Shown: positions 30,429 through 39,181, counted from the first letter of the stretch. The stretch: DNA of 64,000 bases from Streptococcus mitis (GCF_946190275.1 NZ_CAMHZQ010000003.1:62001-126000), one strand, 5' to 3'. Numbers and translations are program-made. The notes: generated from the sequence alone by a model not told the origin.

Positions 30429-31122
30429 AACTCAATATCAAACTGGCTACAATGGGGCTTACAAAGACATAGAGAATACCGGTAACACCGATAGCCAAGC
30501 CACCCATGGCTCCTGCTACAGAGCCGTATCGAAAGGCAGTTCCTGTTCCGACCGCGTGACCTGTTCCTCCGAGAGAAAGTCCGACTGCTACTGGGTCGTC
30601 AATTTTCAACCATTTCAAAAGGGTTGGGCCAATCACACTGGTTAAAATCCCAGTTGCCACTACGACAACCAAGGTCACAGTCGTCAAGCCCTGCAATTTT
30701 TCTGTGATTCCCACTGCCATGGCGGTTGTCACTGACTTGGGAAAGAGAGAAATGGCTAGGAAAAAGTCCATGCCAAAGATTTTAGCCACAAGGGCTGTGA
30801 AAGAGGTATTGACCACTACAGCTAACAAACTACCAAAGAGAATACTGCGAGCATGGTGCTTCATCAAGTGAAAACTCTTATAAAGCGGAATACCTAGAGC
30901 CACGGTCGATGGGACAATCAAATTATTCAGATAAACCCCACCTTGGTAGTAATCTTGGTAAGAAATCCCCGTCACCTTTAGAAAGATAATAATGAAAACA
31001 GCTGACAAAAGCAAGGGCGTTGTCAAAGGATGGGGAAAACGTCTATAAATCAGCATTCCCACTAAATAAGCTAAGATAGACAGGGCTAGCCCAAACAGGG
31101 GATTGGAAACAAATTCACTCAT
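30427..31122 (-). CDS. lrgB: LrgB family protein (CidB/LrgB)
   Basis: 231 residues, membrane protein with about six helices. 'SLFPKSVTTAMAVGI' and 'GGTGHAVGTGTAFRYG' are the family signatures. Works with LrgA in murein hydrolase / pyruvate-linked membrane function. Start overlaps the lrgA stop by 4 bases. Confidence 0.93.
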   Translation of the reverse strand: MSEFVSNPLFGLALSILAYLVGMLIYRRFPHPLTTPLLLSAVFIIIFLKVTGISYQDYYQGGVYLNNLIVPSTVALGIPLYKSFHLMKHHARSILFGSLLAVVVNTSFTALVAKIFGMDFFLAISLFPKSVTTAMAVGITEKLQGLTTVTLVVVVATGILTSVIGPTLLKWLKIDDPVAVGLSLGGTGHAVGTGTAFRYGSVAGAMGGLAIGVTGILYVFVSPIVASLILS

Positions 31123-31493
31123 TTGGCATCTCCTTTCTCATAATCTCCCTCAAACCGTCGCTTGATGAACTGAACCACCAAGGCAATAAGGATAATATTG
31201 ATAACAGCCGCAAAAAAAACAATCAAAACGATAGGCAAAAGATAGGGAGCAATCACATCAAACTTTTCCATAATTCCCACTGCTGGTGGCAAAAAGAGAA
31301 TGGTCATATTGGCTAGCAAGAAATTCCCAACCATGTTGACATGTCTGGTTCTCAGCCACTTGAATTGTAGGGCTAGAAAGAGAATAATCAAACCGATAAT
31401 ACTGCCTGGGACGGGCAAATGAAAGAAACTGGAAATCCCCTCTCCGATTAGAGAAATCACAAAGAGAATCATTAATTGAACATATAATTTCAT
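31119..31493 (-). CDS. lrgA: CidA/LrgA family holin-like protein
   Basis: 124 residues from ATG 31493 (GGAG six bases upstream). Four membrane helices; 'FFHLPVPGSIIGLIILFLAL' is diagnostic. Forms an operon with lrgB. Confidence 0.92.
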   Translation of the reverse strand: MKLYVQLMILFVISLIGEGISSFFHLPVPGSIIGLIILFLALQFKWLRTRHVNMVGNFLLANMTILFLPPAVGIMEKFDVIAPYLLPIVLIVFFAAVINIILIALVVQFIKRRFEGDYEKGDAK

Positions 31494-31659
31494 CCTAAAC
31501 TCCACGAAATAGACTTCTTGCATACCAGTTTACTCTTTTTTCAGAAAATTTCAAGGAAATACACAAGAGTTGATGAAAGTTTGAGAAGAAAGGGGATACA
31601 GGCAATTACAGACTAGTGAAAACAGGCGTGATATAGGATAAAAGATTTTAGCGTCCTTC

Positions 31660-31703
31660 TTGCCAGCCTTCTTGAAAAGTAGTATAATTATTGCATGCGC
31701 AAT
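31660..31703 (+). promoter_or_regulatory. marR promoter with palindromic operator
   Basis: TTGCCA (31660-31665), 17 bp, TATAAT (31683-31688), then ATTGCATGCGCAAT (31690-31703), an inverted repeat ATTGC-N4-GCAAT over the start site. The same palindrome recurs at 32175-32187. Confidence 0.8.
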
Positions 31704-31775
31704 CATCTTGTGATGTAGAAACTGTCCGTGGATGGACTTTCTTCTATTTATGACTCTAAAAAGAAAGGAGATACT

Positions 31776-32156
31776 ATGACCTATTTGGAAAAATGGTTTG
31801 ACTTCAATCGTCGGCAAAAAGAAATTGAAGGTCTCTTGGAAGAGACCATTGCCCAGCAGAGCGAACAAAGTCTGACCTTGAAAGAGTTTTACCTGCTCTA
31901 CTATCTGGACTTGGCTCAAGAAAAGTCTCTACGCCAGATTGACCTGCCAGATAAACTTCATCTGAGTCCGAGCGCTGTTTCTCGGATGGTGGCTCGCTTG
32001 GAAGCTAAAAATTGCGGTCTACTCAGTCGCAGGTGTTGCGATCAAGATAGGCGCTCTAGCTTTATCTGCCTGACAAATGATGGGCAAAAGACACTAGCCT
32101 CGCTACAAAAGGCTGTCGAAGAAAGCTTGGAAACTGGTTTGGATTTCTTGATTTAA
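31776..32156 (+). CDS. MarR family transcriptional regulator
   Basis: 126 residues from ATG 31776 (SD AAAGGAG). Winged helix with 'IDLPDKLHLSPSAVSRMVAR' and wing 'LLSRRCCDQDRRSSFICLT'. Two cysteines side by side in the wing (CC) are a possible redox sensor, notable because the next operon contains thioredoxin. An operator-like palindrome lies in its own promoter and in that of the next operon. Confidence 0.9.
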   Translation: MTYLEKWFDFNRRQKEIEGLLEETIAQQSEQSLTLKEFYLLYYLDLAQEKSLRQIDLPDKLHLSPSAVSRMVARLEAKNCGLLSRRCCDQDRRSSFICLTNDGQKTLASLQKAVEESLETGLDFLI

Positions 32157-32173
32157 GATGATTTTAGAAAAAA

Positions 32174-32224
32174 GTTGCGTGCGCAATCATTTTTCTTGAC
32201 ATTCTCTTTTACAAGGAGTAAAAT
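32174..32224 (+). promoter_or_regulatory. DUF4649-trxA promoter with the same palindrome
   Basis: TTGCGTGCGCAA (32175-32186), then TTGACA (32196-32201), 17 bp, TAAAAT (32219-32224). The palindrome matches the one in the marR promoter except for one base, and stands just upstream of the -35. Confidence 0.8.
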
Positions 32225-32255
32225 AAAGTCATCATTAAACAAAGGAGTTTTTAAA

Positions 32256-32477
32256 ATGATTGAAATTACCTATCTAGATGCCAGCAAGAACGAAAAAACT
32301 GTGACTTTCGAGTCTTATGAAGATTTTGATCGTTCACAACAAGCTTGCCTTATCGGCGTCGCAGACTACTACCCTGTCCAAAAATTAACTTACAACGGTC
32401 ATGATTTGGACTACCATGGGACTTACGGAGATGTCTTCTTCTATCTCATGAAACAAGATTTAAGCCAATATAACTAA
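32256..32477 (+). CDS. DUF4649 family small protein
   Basis: 73 residues from ATG 32256 (SD AAAGGAG), 'MIEITYLDASKNEKTVTFES'. Soluble, acidic, no cysteine pair. Always seen as a short streptococcal protein; function unknown. 15 bases before trxA, same operon. Confidence 0.85.
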   Translation: MIEITYLDASKNEKTVTFESYEDFDRSQQACLIGVADYYPVQKLTYNGHDLDYHGTYGDVFFYLMKQDLSQYN

Positions 32478-32492
32478 AAAAGGAGAAATACA

Positions 32493-32807
32493 ATGGCAAA
32501 AGCAATTACAGATGCAACATTCGAACAAGAAACAAAAGACGGTTTGGTCTTGGTAGACTTCTGGGCAACTTGGTGTGGTCCATGTCGTATGCAAGGTCCA
32601 ATCTTGGACAAATTGTCTGAAGAACTTTCAGAAGATGTCTTGAAAATCGTTAAAATGGACGTTGATGAAAATCCAAATACAGCTCGTGCTTTTGGAATCA
32701 TGTCTATCCCAACTCTTCTCTTCAAAAAAGACGGTCAAGTAGTCAAACAAGTTGCTGGTGTTCACACAGCAGAACAAATCAAGGCCATCGTTGCTGAATT
32801 GAGCTAA
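32493..32807 (+). CDS. trxA: Thioredoxin
   Basis: 104 residues with the active site 'WATWCGPCRMQGPIL' (C31, C34) and cis-proline 'MSIPTLL'. General disulfide reductant in the cytoplasm. Second gene of the putative MarR-controlled operon. Confidence 0.97.
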   Translation: MAKAITDATFEQETKDGLVLVDFWATWCGPCRMQGPILDKLSEELSEDVLKIVKMDVDENPNTARAFGIMSIPTLLFKKDGQVVKQVAGVHTAEQIKAIVAELS

Positions 32808-32813
32808 TCAAAC

Positions 32814-32846
32814 GAGAGACCAAGTGCTTTATTTGGTCTCTTTTTT
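32814..32846 (+). terminator. Terminator after trxA
   Basis: AGAGACCAA-GTGCTTTA-TTTGGTCTCT followed by TTTT. Confidence 0.85.
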
Positions 32847-32854
32847 CCTTCCCT

Positions 32855-32883
32855 TTGCCATTTTTCAAAAAATATGCTAGACT
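32855..32883 (+). promoter_or_regulatory. queCDEF promoter
   Basis: TTGCCA (32855-32860), 17 bp, TAGACT (32878-32883) with TGC just before the -10 (extended type). Start expected near 32890. Confidence 0.6.
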
Positions 32884-32889
32884 GTAGGT

Positions 32890-32972
32890 AGAATATTACG
32901 ATGTTTGGGACATGCCATCGCTAAAAAAAACCTCTACTTGGTATTTTTTAGCTCCCTCATGGGAGCTTTTTG
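32890..32972 (+). promoter_or_regulatory. Attenuator-like leader of queCDEF, candidate preQ1 riboswitch
   Basis: Hairpin 1: CGATG/CATCG with a 12-nt loop (32900-32920). Hairpin 2: GCTAAAAAAAACC pairs with GGTATTTTTTAGC (32920-32952). Hairpin 3: AGCTCCC-TCAT-GGGAGCT then TTTTT (32950-32971), a terminator. Hairpins 2 and 3 share AGC, so they exclude each other. The genes downstream make preQ1, and many such operons are controlled by preQ1 riboswitches, but the preQ1-I and preQ1-II consensus as I recall them do not fit. Confidence 0.55.
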
Positions 32973-33008
32973 CGTGCTCTGAACATTTCGCATTTTGGAA
33001 GGAGTACT

Positions 33009-33662
33009 ATGAAACGTCAATCAGCCTTGGTCGTCTTTAGTGGCGGTCAAGATTCTACAACCTGCCTCTTTTGGGCTAAAGAACACTATGAAACAGTCGA
33101 AGCTGTCACCTTTGCCTACGGTCAACGTCATCATCTCGAAATTCAAGTTGCCCAAGAAATCGCTAAGGAACAAGGCATTCGTCATCACATCCTAGATATG
33201 TCTCTACTGGGTCAAATCACTGAAAATGCCCTGACCTCTGATATGGAGATTGAGCAAAAAGAGGGAGAGGTTCCCAATACTTTTGTTGACGGTCGCAACC
33301 ACCTCTTTCTGTCCTTTGCGGCAGTTCTTGCAAAACAACGAGGCATTAAAGATATCGTGACAGGTGTCTGCGAAACAGACTTCTCTGGCTACCCCGATTG
33401 TCGAGATGTCTTTGTCAAATCTCTTAATGTCACCCTCAACCTTGCTATGGATTACGACTTTGTTATCCAAACGCCTCTCATGTGGCTGGACAAGGCTGAA
33501 ACTTGGGAATTAGCCGACCAACTCGGTGCCTTTGACTACGTTCGCGAAAAGACCTTGACCTGCTACAATGGGATTATCGGAAGCGGCTGTGGGGATTGCC
33601 CAGCCTGCCACCTACGTCAGCATGGTCTAGATGTTTATCTCTCACAGAAAGGAGAGGACTAA
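33009..33662 (+). CDS. queC: 7-cyano-7-deazaguanine (preQ0) synthase
   Basis: 217 residues. ATP-dependent conversion of CDG to preQ0, precursor of queuosine in tRNA. '[16 protein letters not shown]' (PP-loop SGGxDS) at the N-terminus and the zinc site C-x7-C-x2-C-x2-C in '[16 protein letters not shown]'. ATG 33009 chosen for SD GGAAGGAG; an in-frame upstream extension lies in the leader. The stop TAA shares its last A with the queD ATG. Confidence 0.96.
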   Translation: MKRQSALVVFSGGQDSTTCLFWAKEHYETVEAVTFAYGQRHHLEIQVAQEIAKEQGIRHHILDMSLLGQITENALTSDMEIEQKEGEVPNTFVDGRNHLFLSFAAVLAKQRGIKDIVTGVCETDFSGYPDCRDVFVKSLNVTLNLAMDYDFVIQTPLMWLDKAETWELADQLGAFDYVREKTLTCYNGIIGSGCGDCPACHLRQHGLDVYLSQKGED

Positions 33663-34105
33663 TGTTTTTTGCACCCAAAGAAATCAAACAGGAAACTGGG
33701 GAATCTCTGGTCTACAATCCTCACAGAACCTTGGTATCAAAAGAATTTACCTTCGATGCTGCTCACCACCTCTTTCACTATGAAGGGAAATGCAAATCCC
33801 TGCACGGCCACACTTATCATCTGCAGATTGCTGTCAGTGGATTTTTAGATGAACGGGGCATGACCTACGATTTCGGAGACATCAAAGCGATCTACAAGAA
33901 CTACTTAGAGCCTCACTTGGATCATCGCTATCTCAATGAAACCCTGCCTTATATGAACACGACTGCTGAAAATATGGTTTACTGGATTTTTCAAACCATG
34001 AGTCAAGAGTTGCCCGACGAGCGCGGTCTCCGTTTGGAATATGTTCGTCTCTATGAGACTCCGACTGCCTTTGCGGAATTTAGACGGGAGTGGTTAGATG
34101 ACTAG
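33662..34105 (+). CDS. queD: 6-carboxy-5,6,7,8-tetrahydropterin synthase
   Basis: 147 residues. Converts dihydroneopterin triphosphate to CPH4. Zinc histidines in 'FDAAHHLFHYEGKCKSLHGH' (H-x-H pair HGH) and catalytic Cys in the same stretch. Start coupled to queC (TAATG). Confidence 0.96.
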   Translation: MFFAPKEIKQETGESLVYNPHRTLVSKEFTFDAAHHLFHYEGKCKSLHGHTYHLQIAVSGFLDERGMTYDFGDIKAIYKNYLEPHLDHRYLNETLPYMNTTAENMVYWIFQTMSQELPDERGLRLEYVRLYETPTAFAEFRREWLDD

Positions 34106-34814
34106 GGAACGTGTCCTCAAACTACCAGTTCTGGAAATTTTTGGCCCTACCTTTCAAGGTGAAGGTCGTGCTATTGGGCAGAAAACCATGTTTGTCCGCA
34201 CTGCTGGTTGCGACTACCACTGCGACTGGTGCGACTCTGCCTTTACTTGGGATGGCTCTGAAAAACCTACTCGCATGACTGCTGACGAGGTCATTGCTGC
34301 CTTGGATAAATTGGGGAGCTACGACTACGTTACCTTGTCTGGCGGAAATCCCGCTATCCTAGCAGCCAACATGGCTCAACTGGTCACTAAGCTCAAGGAA
34401 CGCGGTGTCACTCTGGCTGTTGAGACTCAAGGCTCTCGCTGGCAAAATTGGTTAAAAGACATCGACCAGGTCACTCTCAGCCCCAAACCTCCTTCATCCA
34501 AAATGGAAGTCAACTTTGAGACCTTGGATTTTATCGTTTCCCAACTGGACCCAGACAAGGTCACCTTTAAAATCCCTGTCTTTGATGACGCAGATTTGGC
34601 ATTTGCAAAAGGGATTCAAGAACGCTACCAACCTGATGTTCTCTTCTTATCAGCAGGAAATCCTGAGCCCAAGGCTACAGGAAATATTGTCCAAGACCAA
34701 CTGGACCGTCTCAAAGAACTCTGGGAACGCATCGCTGCTGACGATAGTTGGGGCAATGTCCGCGTCCTTCCTCAACTGCATACCCTCCTCTACGATAATC
34801 AACGTGGTGTTTAA
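34098..34814 (+). CDS. queE: 7-carboxy-7-deazaguanine synthase (radical SAM)
   Basis: 238 residues. Makes CDG from CPH4. 'GPTFQGEGRAIGQ' and the cluster motif CDYHCDWC (C-x3-C-x2-C) near residue 40. Overlaps queD by 8 bases. Confidence 0.96.
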   Translation: MTRERVLKLPVLEIFGPTFQGEGRAIGQKTMFVRTAGCDYHCDWCDSAFTWDGSEKPTRMTADEVIAALDKLGSYDYVTLSGGNPAILAANMAQLVTKLKERGVTLAVETQGSRWQNWLKDIDQVTLSPKPPSSKMEVNFETLDFIVSQLDPDKVTFKIPVFDDADLAFAKGIQERYQPDVLFLSAGNPEPKATGNIVQDQLDRLKELWERIAADDSWGNVRVLPQLHTLLYDNQRGV

Positions 34815-34832
34815 GATTAGAAAGAAAAAATC

Positions 34833-35324
34833 ATGTCACAACAAGAAGAAATGAAAAACCTAAGCCTACTAGGCAACAAAGAAATCAACTACATTTTTGA
34901 CTATCAACCCGAAGTCCTCGAATCCTTTGACAATCGTCATGTGGAAAATGACTATTTTATCAAATTTAACTGTCCTGAATTTACCTCACTGTGTCCAATC
35001 ACTGCTCAGCCAGACTTTGCAACTATCTATATTTCCTACATCCCTGACAAGCTCTGTGTTGAGTCAAAATCCCTCAAACTATACCTCTTTAGCTACCGAA
35101 ACCACGGAGATTTCCACGAAAACTGTATCAACACCATCGGGAAAGACTTGGTCAACTTGCTAGATCCTCGCTATTTAGAGGTCTGGGGAAAATTCACTCC
35201 GCGCGGCGGCATTTCAATCGACCCTTACTTCAACTATGGTAAACCTGGAACTAAGTATGAAGGCTTGGCAGAACAACGCCTCTTCCAACACGACCTTTAT
35301 CCAGAGAAAATTGACAACCGTTAA
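34833..35324 (+). CDS. queF: NADPH-dependent preQ0 reductase
   Basis: 163 residues. Reduces preQ0 to preQ1. Nucleophile in '[16 protein letters not shown]' (Cys, with Asp of QPDF), E and H of 'GDFHEN'. Short, homodecameric YkvM-type. Ends the operon. Confidence 0.96.
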   Translation: MSQQEEMKNLSLLGNKEINYIFDYQPEVLESFDNRHVENDYFIKFNCPEFTSLCPITAQPDFATIYISYIPDKLCVESKSLKLYLFSYRNHGDFHENCINTIGKDLVNLLDPRYLEVWGKFTPRGGISIDPYFNYGKPGTKYEGLAEQRLFQHDLYPEKIDNR

Positions 35325-35328
35325 ACTC

Positions 35329-35487
35329 ATACTCAATGAAAATCAAAAAGCAAACTAGAAAGCTAGCCGCAAGTTGCTCAAAGCACTGCTTTGAAGTTGT
35401 AGATAAGACTGACGAAGTCAGCTCAAAACACTGTTTTGAGGTTGCAGATAAAACTGACGTGGTTTGAAGAGATTTTCGAAGAGTATC
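35329..35487. repeat. BOX element 6 (two boxB-like units)
   Basis: boxC end 'atactcaatgaaaatcaaaa', two units with 'aaagcactgctttga' and 'aaaacactgttttga', each followed by 'gacg', then a shortened boxA ending 'gattttcgaagagtat'. Confidence 0.88.
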
Positions 35488-35492
35488 ATACG

Positions 35493-35532
35493 AAAAAGCC
35501 CTGTTCCTCGAGATGAGGAGCAAGGCTTTTTG
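35493..35532. terminator. Bidirectional terminator between queF and the aquaporin gene
   Basis: AAAAAGCCCTGTTCCTC pairs with GAGGAGCAAGGCTTTTT around a short loop, with A-run and T-run at either side. Confidence 0.85.
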
Positions 35533-35540
35533 AGTTTCAA

Positions 35541-36209
35541 TTATTCTTCTGTTCCAAGGAAGTTTTTCGCAACGAGGGCTGCAAGAACTCCACCAACGAT
35601 TGGCGCAAGGATGAAAATCCAAACTTGTTGAAGGGCTGCGCCACCTAGCAAAACAGCTGGTGCCAAGCTACGAGCTGGATTTACTGAAAGCCCAGTAATG
35701 TTCAATCCAACAAGAATCATAGCCATCAATGACAAACCGATTACCAAACCAGCAATCGCGCCATTTCCTTTACTTTCTGAAGTAACAGTCATGATAACCA
35801 AAACAAACAAGAAGGTTGCGATGACTTCAAACAAGAATCCACCAAAGATAGTGACACCGTTTGCCAAAGCATTTTCACCAAGACTAGCAGTTGACATCCC
35901 TGAGTTCGCCAAGAGGAAGAATACCGCAGCTGACGCAAGGAAAGCTCCAACTACTTGCCCAAGGATGTAGTTGACAAGGTCTTTTGATGACAAACGTTTG
36001 TTAACAAACATAGCAATCGAAACCGCTGGGTTCAAGTGAGCACCTGAAATAGTTCCGATTGAGTAGGCTGCAACCACGATGGCTAAACCAAAGGCAAAGG
36101 CGATTCCAAGGTGACCTAGGCCATCAAGACCATTTCCAAAAACAACAGCTCCTGTTCCGACGAACACAAGCATGAAAGTACCGATTAACTCAGCGACAAA
36201 TTTTTTCAT
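35541..36209 (-). CDS. Aquaporin / glycerol-facilitator family channel
   Basis: 222 residues, six membrane helices and two NPA half-helices: 'SGAHLNPAVSIAMF' and 'GLSVNPARSLAPAV'. The residue context (NPARSLAP) is water-channel (AqpZ-like) rather than glycerol-type NPARD. SD AAGGAG. In mitis-group genomes it follows the trx/que region, as here. Confidence 0.93.
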   Translation of the reverse strand: MKKFVAELIGTFMLVFVGTGAVVFGNGLDGLGHLGIAFAFGLAIVVAAYSIGTISGAHLNPAVSIAMFVNKRLSSKDLVNYILGQVVGAFLASAAVFFLLANSGMSTASLGENALANGVTIFGGFLFEVIATFLFVLVIMTVTSESKGNGAIAGLVIGLSLMAMILVGLNITGLSVNPARSLAPAVLLGGAALQQVWIFILAPIVGGVLAALVAKNFLGTEE

Positions 36210-36323
36210 TTTCTTTCTCCTTTTTTAAAAACTAAATACCAGTCTATCAAAAGTAGGAAAGGGTTTCAAGAAAATTGTTTGGAAATTTTCGGGATAAAAT
36301 TCTATAAAGACGGTAGTGTTTAT

Positions 36324-36352
36324 TTGAAACATTTTTTTCAAAGGTGTATACT
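36324..36352 (+). promoter_or_regulatory. Promoter of the short-chain dehydrogenase gene
   Basis: TTGAAA (36324-36329), 17 bp, TATACT (36347-36352). Confidence 0.65.
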
Positions 36353-36371
36353 AATAGCGTAGTTTTGATAG

Positions 36372-36409
36372 GGTTTACAAAACCCATTATCGAAGCTTAT
36401 TTGTAAACC
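36372..36409 (+). promoter_or_regulatory. Perfect 10-bp inverted repeat in the dehydrogenase leader
   Basis: GGTTTACAAA (36372-36381) and TTTGTAAACC (36400-36409), separated by 18 nt; about 20 bases after the -10. It could be an operator pair or an mRNA hairpin. The regulator is unknown. Confidence 0.5.
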
Positions 36410-36465
36410 TTTGCTGTTCTTTTATGAACGTTTGAATGGTATCGTGAATACCAAGGAGGAATCAT

Positions 36466-37230
36466 ATGTCTAAAGTTGCTATTGTCACAGGTGCAGGTCA
36501 AGGAATCGGTTTTGCAATCGCAAAACGATTGGTTCAAGATGGCTTTAAGGTAGGAGTCTTAGACTACAATCCCGAAACAGCTGAAAAGGCTGTTGCCGAA
36601 TTATCAGCTGAAAATGCCTTTGCTGTCGTGGCCGATGTTTCGAAACAGGCCGAAGTTGCACAAGCATTTCAAAAGGTTGTTGACCATTTTGGTGATTTAA
36701 ATGTTGTCGTAAATAACGCTGGTGTTGCTCCAACTACTCCTCTTGATACAATTACTGAGGAACAATTTACACGCACTTTCGGTATCAACGTTGGTGGTGT
36801 CATTTGGGGTTCACAAGCTGCACAAGCGCAATTTAAAGCACTTGGCCACGGAGGTAAAATTATCAACGCAACCTCTCAAGCCGGTGTAGTCGGTAACCCA
36901 AATCTAACTGTTTATGGTGGAACAAAATTTGCTGTTCGAGGAATTACGCAAACATTAGCACGTGATCTAGCAGACTCAGGCATCACTGTTAACGCCTACG
37001 CACCAGGTATTGTGAAAACACCAATGATGTACGACATCGCTCATGAAGTTGGTAAAAATGCAGGAAAAGATGACGAGTGGGGTATGCAGACATTTGCAAA
37101 AGATATTACTCTAAAACGTCTATCTGAACCAGAAGATGTAGCTGCTGCCGTCAGCTTCCTTGCAGGACCAGATTCAAACTACATTACAGGACAAACCATT
37201 ATCGTAGATGGTGGTATGCAATTCCATTAA
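36466..37230 (+). CDS. Short-chain dehydrogenase, acetoin/diacetyl reductase type
   Basis: 254 residues. Rossmann '[16 protein letters not shown]' (NAD-binding, residue 7), '[14 protein letters not shown]', catalytic S-Y-K with '[10 protein letters not shown]' (about 152), C-terminal '[18 protein letters not shown]'. Closest in pattern to meso-butanediol dehydrogenase / (S)-acetoin-forming diacetyl reductases (BudC). SD AAGGAGGA. Confidence 0.9.
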   Translation: MSKVAIVTGAGQGIGFAIAKRLVQDGFKVGVLDYNPETAEKAVAELSAENAFAVVADVSKQAEVAQAFQKVVDHFGDLNVVVNNAGVAPTTPLDTITEEQFTRTFGINVGGVIWGSQAAQAQFKALGHGGKIINATSQAGVVGNPNLTVYGGTKFAVRGITQTLARDLADSGITVNAYAPGIVKTPMMYDIAHEVGKNAGKDDEWGMQTFAKDITLKRLSEPEDVAAAVSFLAGPDSNYITGQTIIVDGGMQFH

Positions 37231-37238
37231 GATATAGG

Positions 37239-37271
37239 AAAAGAGGTTGGAAAATGATTCAACCTCTTTTA
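37239..37271 (+). terminator. Terminator after the dehydrogenase
   Basis: AAAGAGGTT-GGAAAATGATTC-AACCTCTTTT. Confidence 0.75.
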
Positions 37272-37337
37272 TTAGTTTTCATTATTAGTTAGGAGGATAC
37301 AATAGAAACTCTCTCAATAGGCAATATTAGCTTATCC

Positions 37338-38129
37338 CTAGTATTGAAAAGACTGGATAGCTTCTTTCAAGTCATCTTGTAAACTATTTCTCTGGTCAAG
37401 TTGGACATAGACTTCCAACAGACAGGACTTAAAGTTGGAAAATTTGTAAAAATCCTCCCTTTCTTCTATCGGAAAATCAACAGTTTTTATCCAAGAAGCT
37501 ACTTTCTCTTGCTCCAACTTCCCTTGTAAAATAGGTTCATAGATCACTCTCGCTAAACGCCAATCCTCATCATCTGTAAAACGAATCGAAATTCTTTTAA
37601 ATAGTTGACCAAGTATGTCAAATACTTCATGAACCCTGTTTTTAGGAAAGTCTGGATGACAAACTACCTCTGTCAGTAAATCGGCTCCATGTGCAAAAGA
37701 GTGAACCCAACCATACTGACTTGAAAAACCCGTTGTATCCTTTTCTTTTAAAAGATAGTACAAGCCTTGATTTAAAAGGACATTGCGAATTTCTGCTTTT
37801 AATCCCTGATAAAAAACCGATTGCTGGTTGGCATCCGCCGACAAGAGATTTGCATAAACAAGTGCCCTAAAAGAACGTTCAAGGGTTGACAGACCTACCT
37901 TATCAATCTCTTTATCTAGCCCTCCATCAGATAAAATTTCCTCAGCAATGAAATGAAATTGTTCCTGTGAAAACAACTCTTCCTGAATCCCCCTAGCAAA
38001 GCTTGTAAAAACAAGGTCATCGCGAATTTCTGGAGAAGGATCTCCCAAATGGTCAAGCAACCACTGGATTTCTTCATCATGATAACTTGGTTTTTCTTCT
38101 GCTATTTTTCTAAGTAACTTTTGATACAT
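37338..38129 (-). CDS. DUF2785 family protein
   Basis: 263 residues from ATG 38129, chosen because an upstream in-frame start would overlap the regulator gene. Soluble, helical; 'WLLDHLGDPSPEIRDDLVFTS', 'GWVHSFAHGADLLTEVVCHP' are family features. Function unknown. 11 bases after the HxlR gene, so likely cotranscribed. Confidence 0.85.
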   Translation of the reverse strand: MYQKLLRKIAEEKPSYHDEEIQWLLDHLGDPSPEIRDDLVFTSFARGIQEELFSQEQFHFIAEEILSDGGLDKEIDKVGLSTLERSFRALVYANLLSADANQQSVFYQGLKAEIRNVLLNQGLYYLLKEKDTTGFSSQYGWVHSFAHGADLLTEVVCHPDFPKNRVHEVFDILGQLFKRISIRFTDDEDWRLARVIYEPILQGKLEQEKVASWIKTVDFPIEEREDFYKFSNFKSCLLEVYVQLDQRNSLQDDLKEAIQSFQY

Positions 38130-38140
38130 GGTCAATACTT

Positions 38141-38473
38141 CTACATTTCTAGCAACTTGATATAATCTAGACCCCATTTCTCGACAGCATCTAAAACAAC
38201 TCTGAATTCCTGCCCCATTTCAGTTAAGCTGTACTCAACTCGTGGTGGAACTTCGGCATAGACCTTTCGTTGAACAATCTTATCCTTTTCTAATTGACGG
38301 AGATGACGGGTCAAAATAGTTTGAGTAATCCCAGGCAATAATCTCTGCAATTCTTTAAATCGTTTGGTACCCGTACTCAACTGATAAATGATTACCAGTG
38401 CCCATTTCCCCGTTAAAACCCTCTGCGTTGTTGCAAATGGACAAATACCGTACTCACTCACTTTATTTGGCAT
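38141..38473 (-). CDS. HxlR family transcriptional regulator
   Basis: 110 residues. Winged helix with the N-terminal Cys of the family in 'YGICPFATTQRVLTGKWAL', 'FKELQRLLPGITQTILTRHL' and 'VEYSLTEMGQEF'. HxlR proteins often sense electrophiles through that Cys. Divergent from the SnoaL-like gene, a likely target. Confidence 0.92.
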   Translation of the reverse strand: MPNKVSEYGICPFATTQRVLTGKWALVIIYQLSTGTKRFKELQRLLPGITQTILTRHLRQLEKDKIVQRKVYAEVPPRVEYSLTEMGQEFRVVLDAVEKWGLDYIKLLEM

Positions 38474-38623
38474 AAAATATCTTCTTTCTATTTTTTAAAA
38501 AAAATTTATCTTTTAGTATCAATAATAGTACTACTTTTGATACTAGCTATCGAAAAAGTGTCTACTTGTTTTTTTGTTTGTAACTGTTACAATTATATCA
38601 TAAAAAAGAAATGGAGAATAGAT

Positions 38624-39013
38624 ATGTCAACAAACTTAGAAATTTTCAACGCTTATAACCAAGCTTTAATTGCCGGTGACTTTCCTGGTGTCTTTGAAAC
38701 GATGGCAGACGATATTGTCTGGCATCAACCTGGTACTCATAGTATATCTGGTACAGTTGTTGGTAAGGACAAGCTAGGAACTCACCTAGCTACATTTGCT
38801 GAGAAAACTAATGGAACCTTTAAGGTGATAACAAATTGGGTTTCTGACAATAAGGATTTAATAGCAGCTAATGTTACTTTTCTTGGAACACGGGCTGATG
38901 GTACTGAACTCAATATGAACGGGATTGACCTCTTCCGTATTGAAGACGGAAAAATCAAAGAAGTTTGGCTCTTCTCTTCAGATCAAGCTGAAGAAGATAG
39001 CTTTTGGGGATAA
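38624..39013 (+). CDS. SnoaL-like / NTF2-fold protein
   Basis: 129 residues from ATG 38624 (ATGGAGAATAGAT, SD GGAG). 'FNAYNQALIAGDFPGVFETM' start and 'VWHQPGTHSISGTVVGKD' are typical of nuclear-transport-factor-2-like polyketide-cyclase relatives; 'GIDLFRIEDGKIKEVW' closes the fold. Substrate unknown; probably controlled by the divergent HxlR protein. Confidence 0.87.
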   Translation: MSTNLEIFNAYNQALIAGDFPGVFETMADDIVWHQPGTHSISGTVVGKDKLGTHLATFAEKTNGTFKVITNWVSDNKDLIAANVTFLGTRADGTELNMNGIDLFRIEDGKIKEVWLFSSDQAEEDSFWG

Positions 39014-39018
39014 TTTAA

Positions 39019-39174
39019 GAGGCTAGGACAAAAAATTTTGATTTTAGGAATTCTTTATTATAAATTTTTAAAATCGATAGATTAGAAAAAAAGCGAACAA
39101 GACAGAATTCTGAGTGTCAGATAACTCGTTTTGTTCGCTTTTTATATTTAAGGTTAGACTTTTGTCCCAGACTC
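39019..39174. repeat. About 156-bp interspersed repeat with inverted ends (RUP-like), copy 2
   Basis: Ends gaggctaggacaaaa and ttttgtcccagactc; same inside as 1908-2065, including the AAAAGCGAACAA...TTGTTCGCTTTTT hairpin. Here it lies between two converging genes (SnoaL-like and pepF), where the hairpin could act as a shared terminator. Confidence 0.65.
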
Positions 39175-39181
39175 TTTTAAT

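Noticed and set aside
32891..32900. preQ1-II riboswitch
   Set aside because: Only the short string ATATTAC resembles the class; the pseudoknot partner and overlap with the ribosome site are missing.
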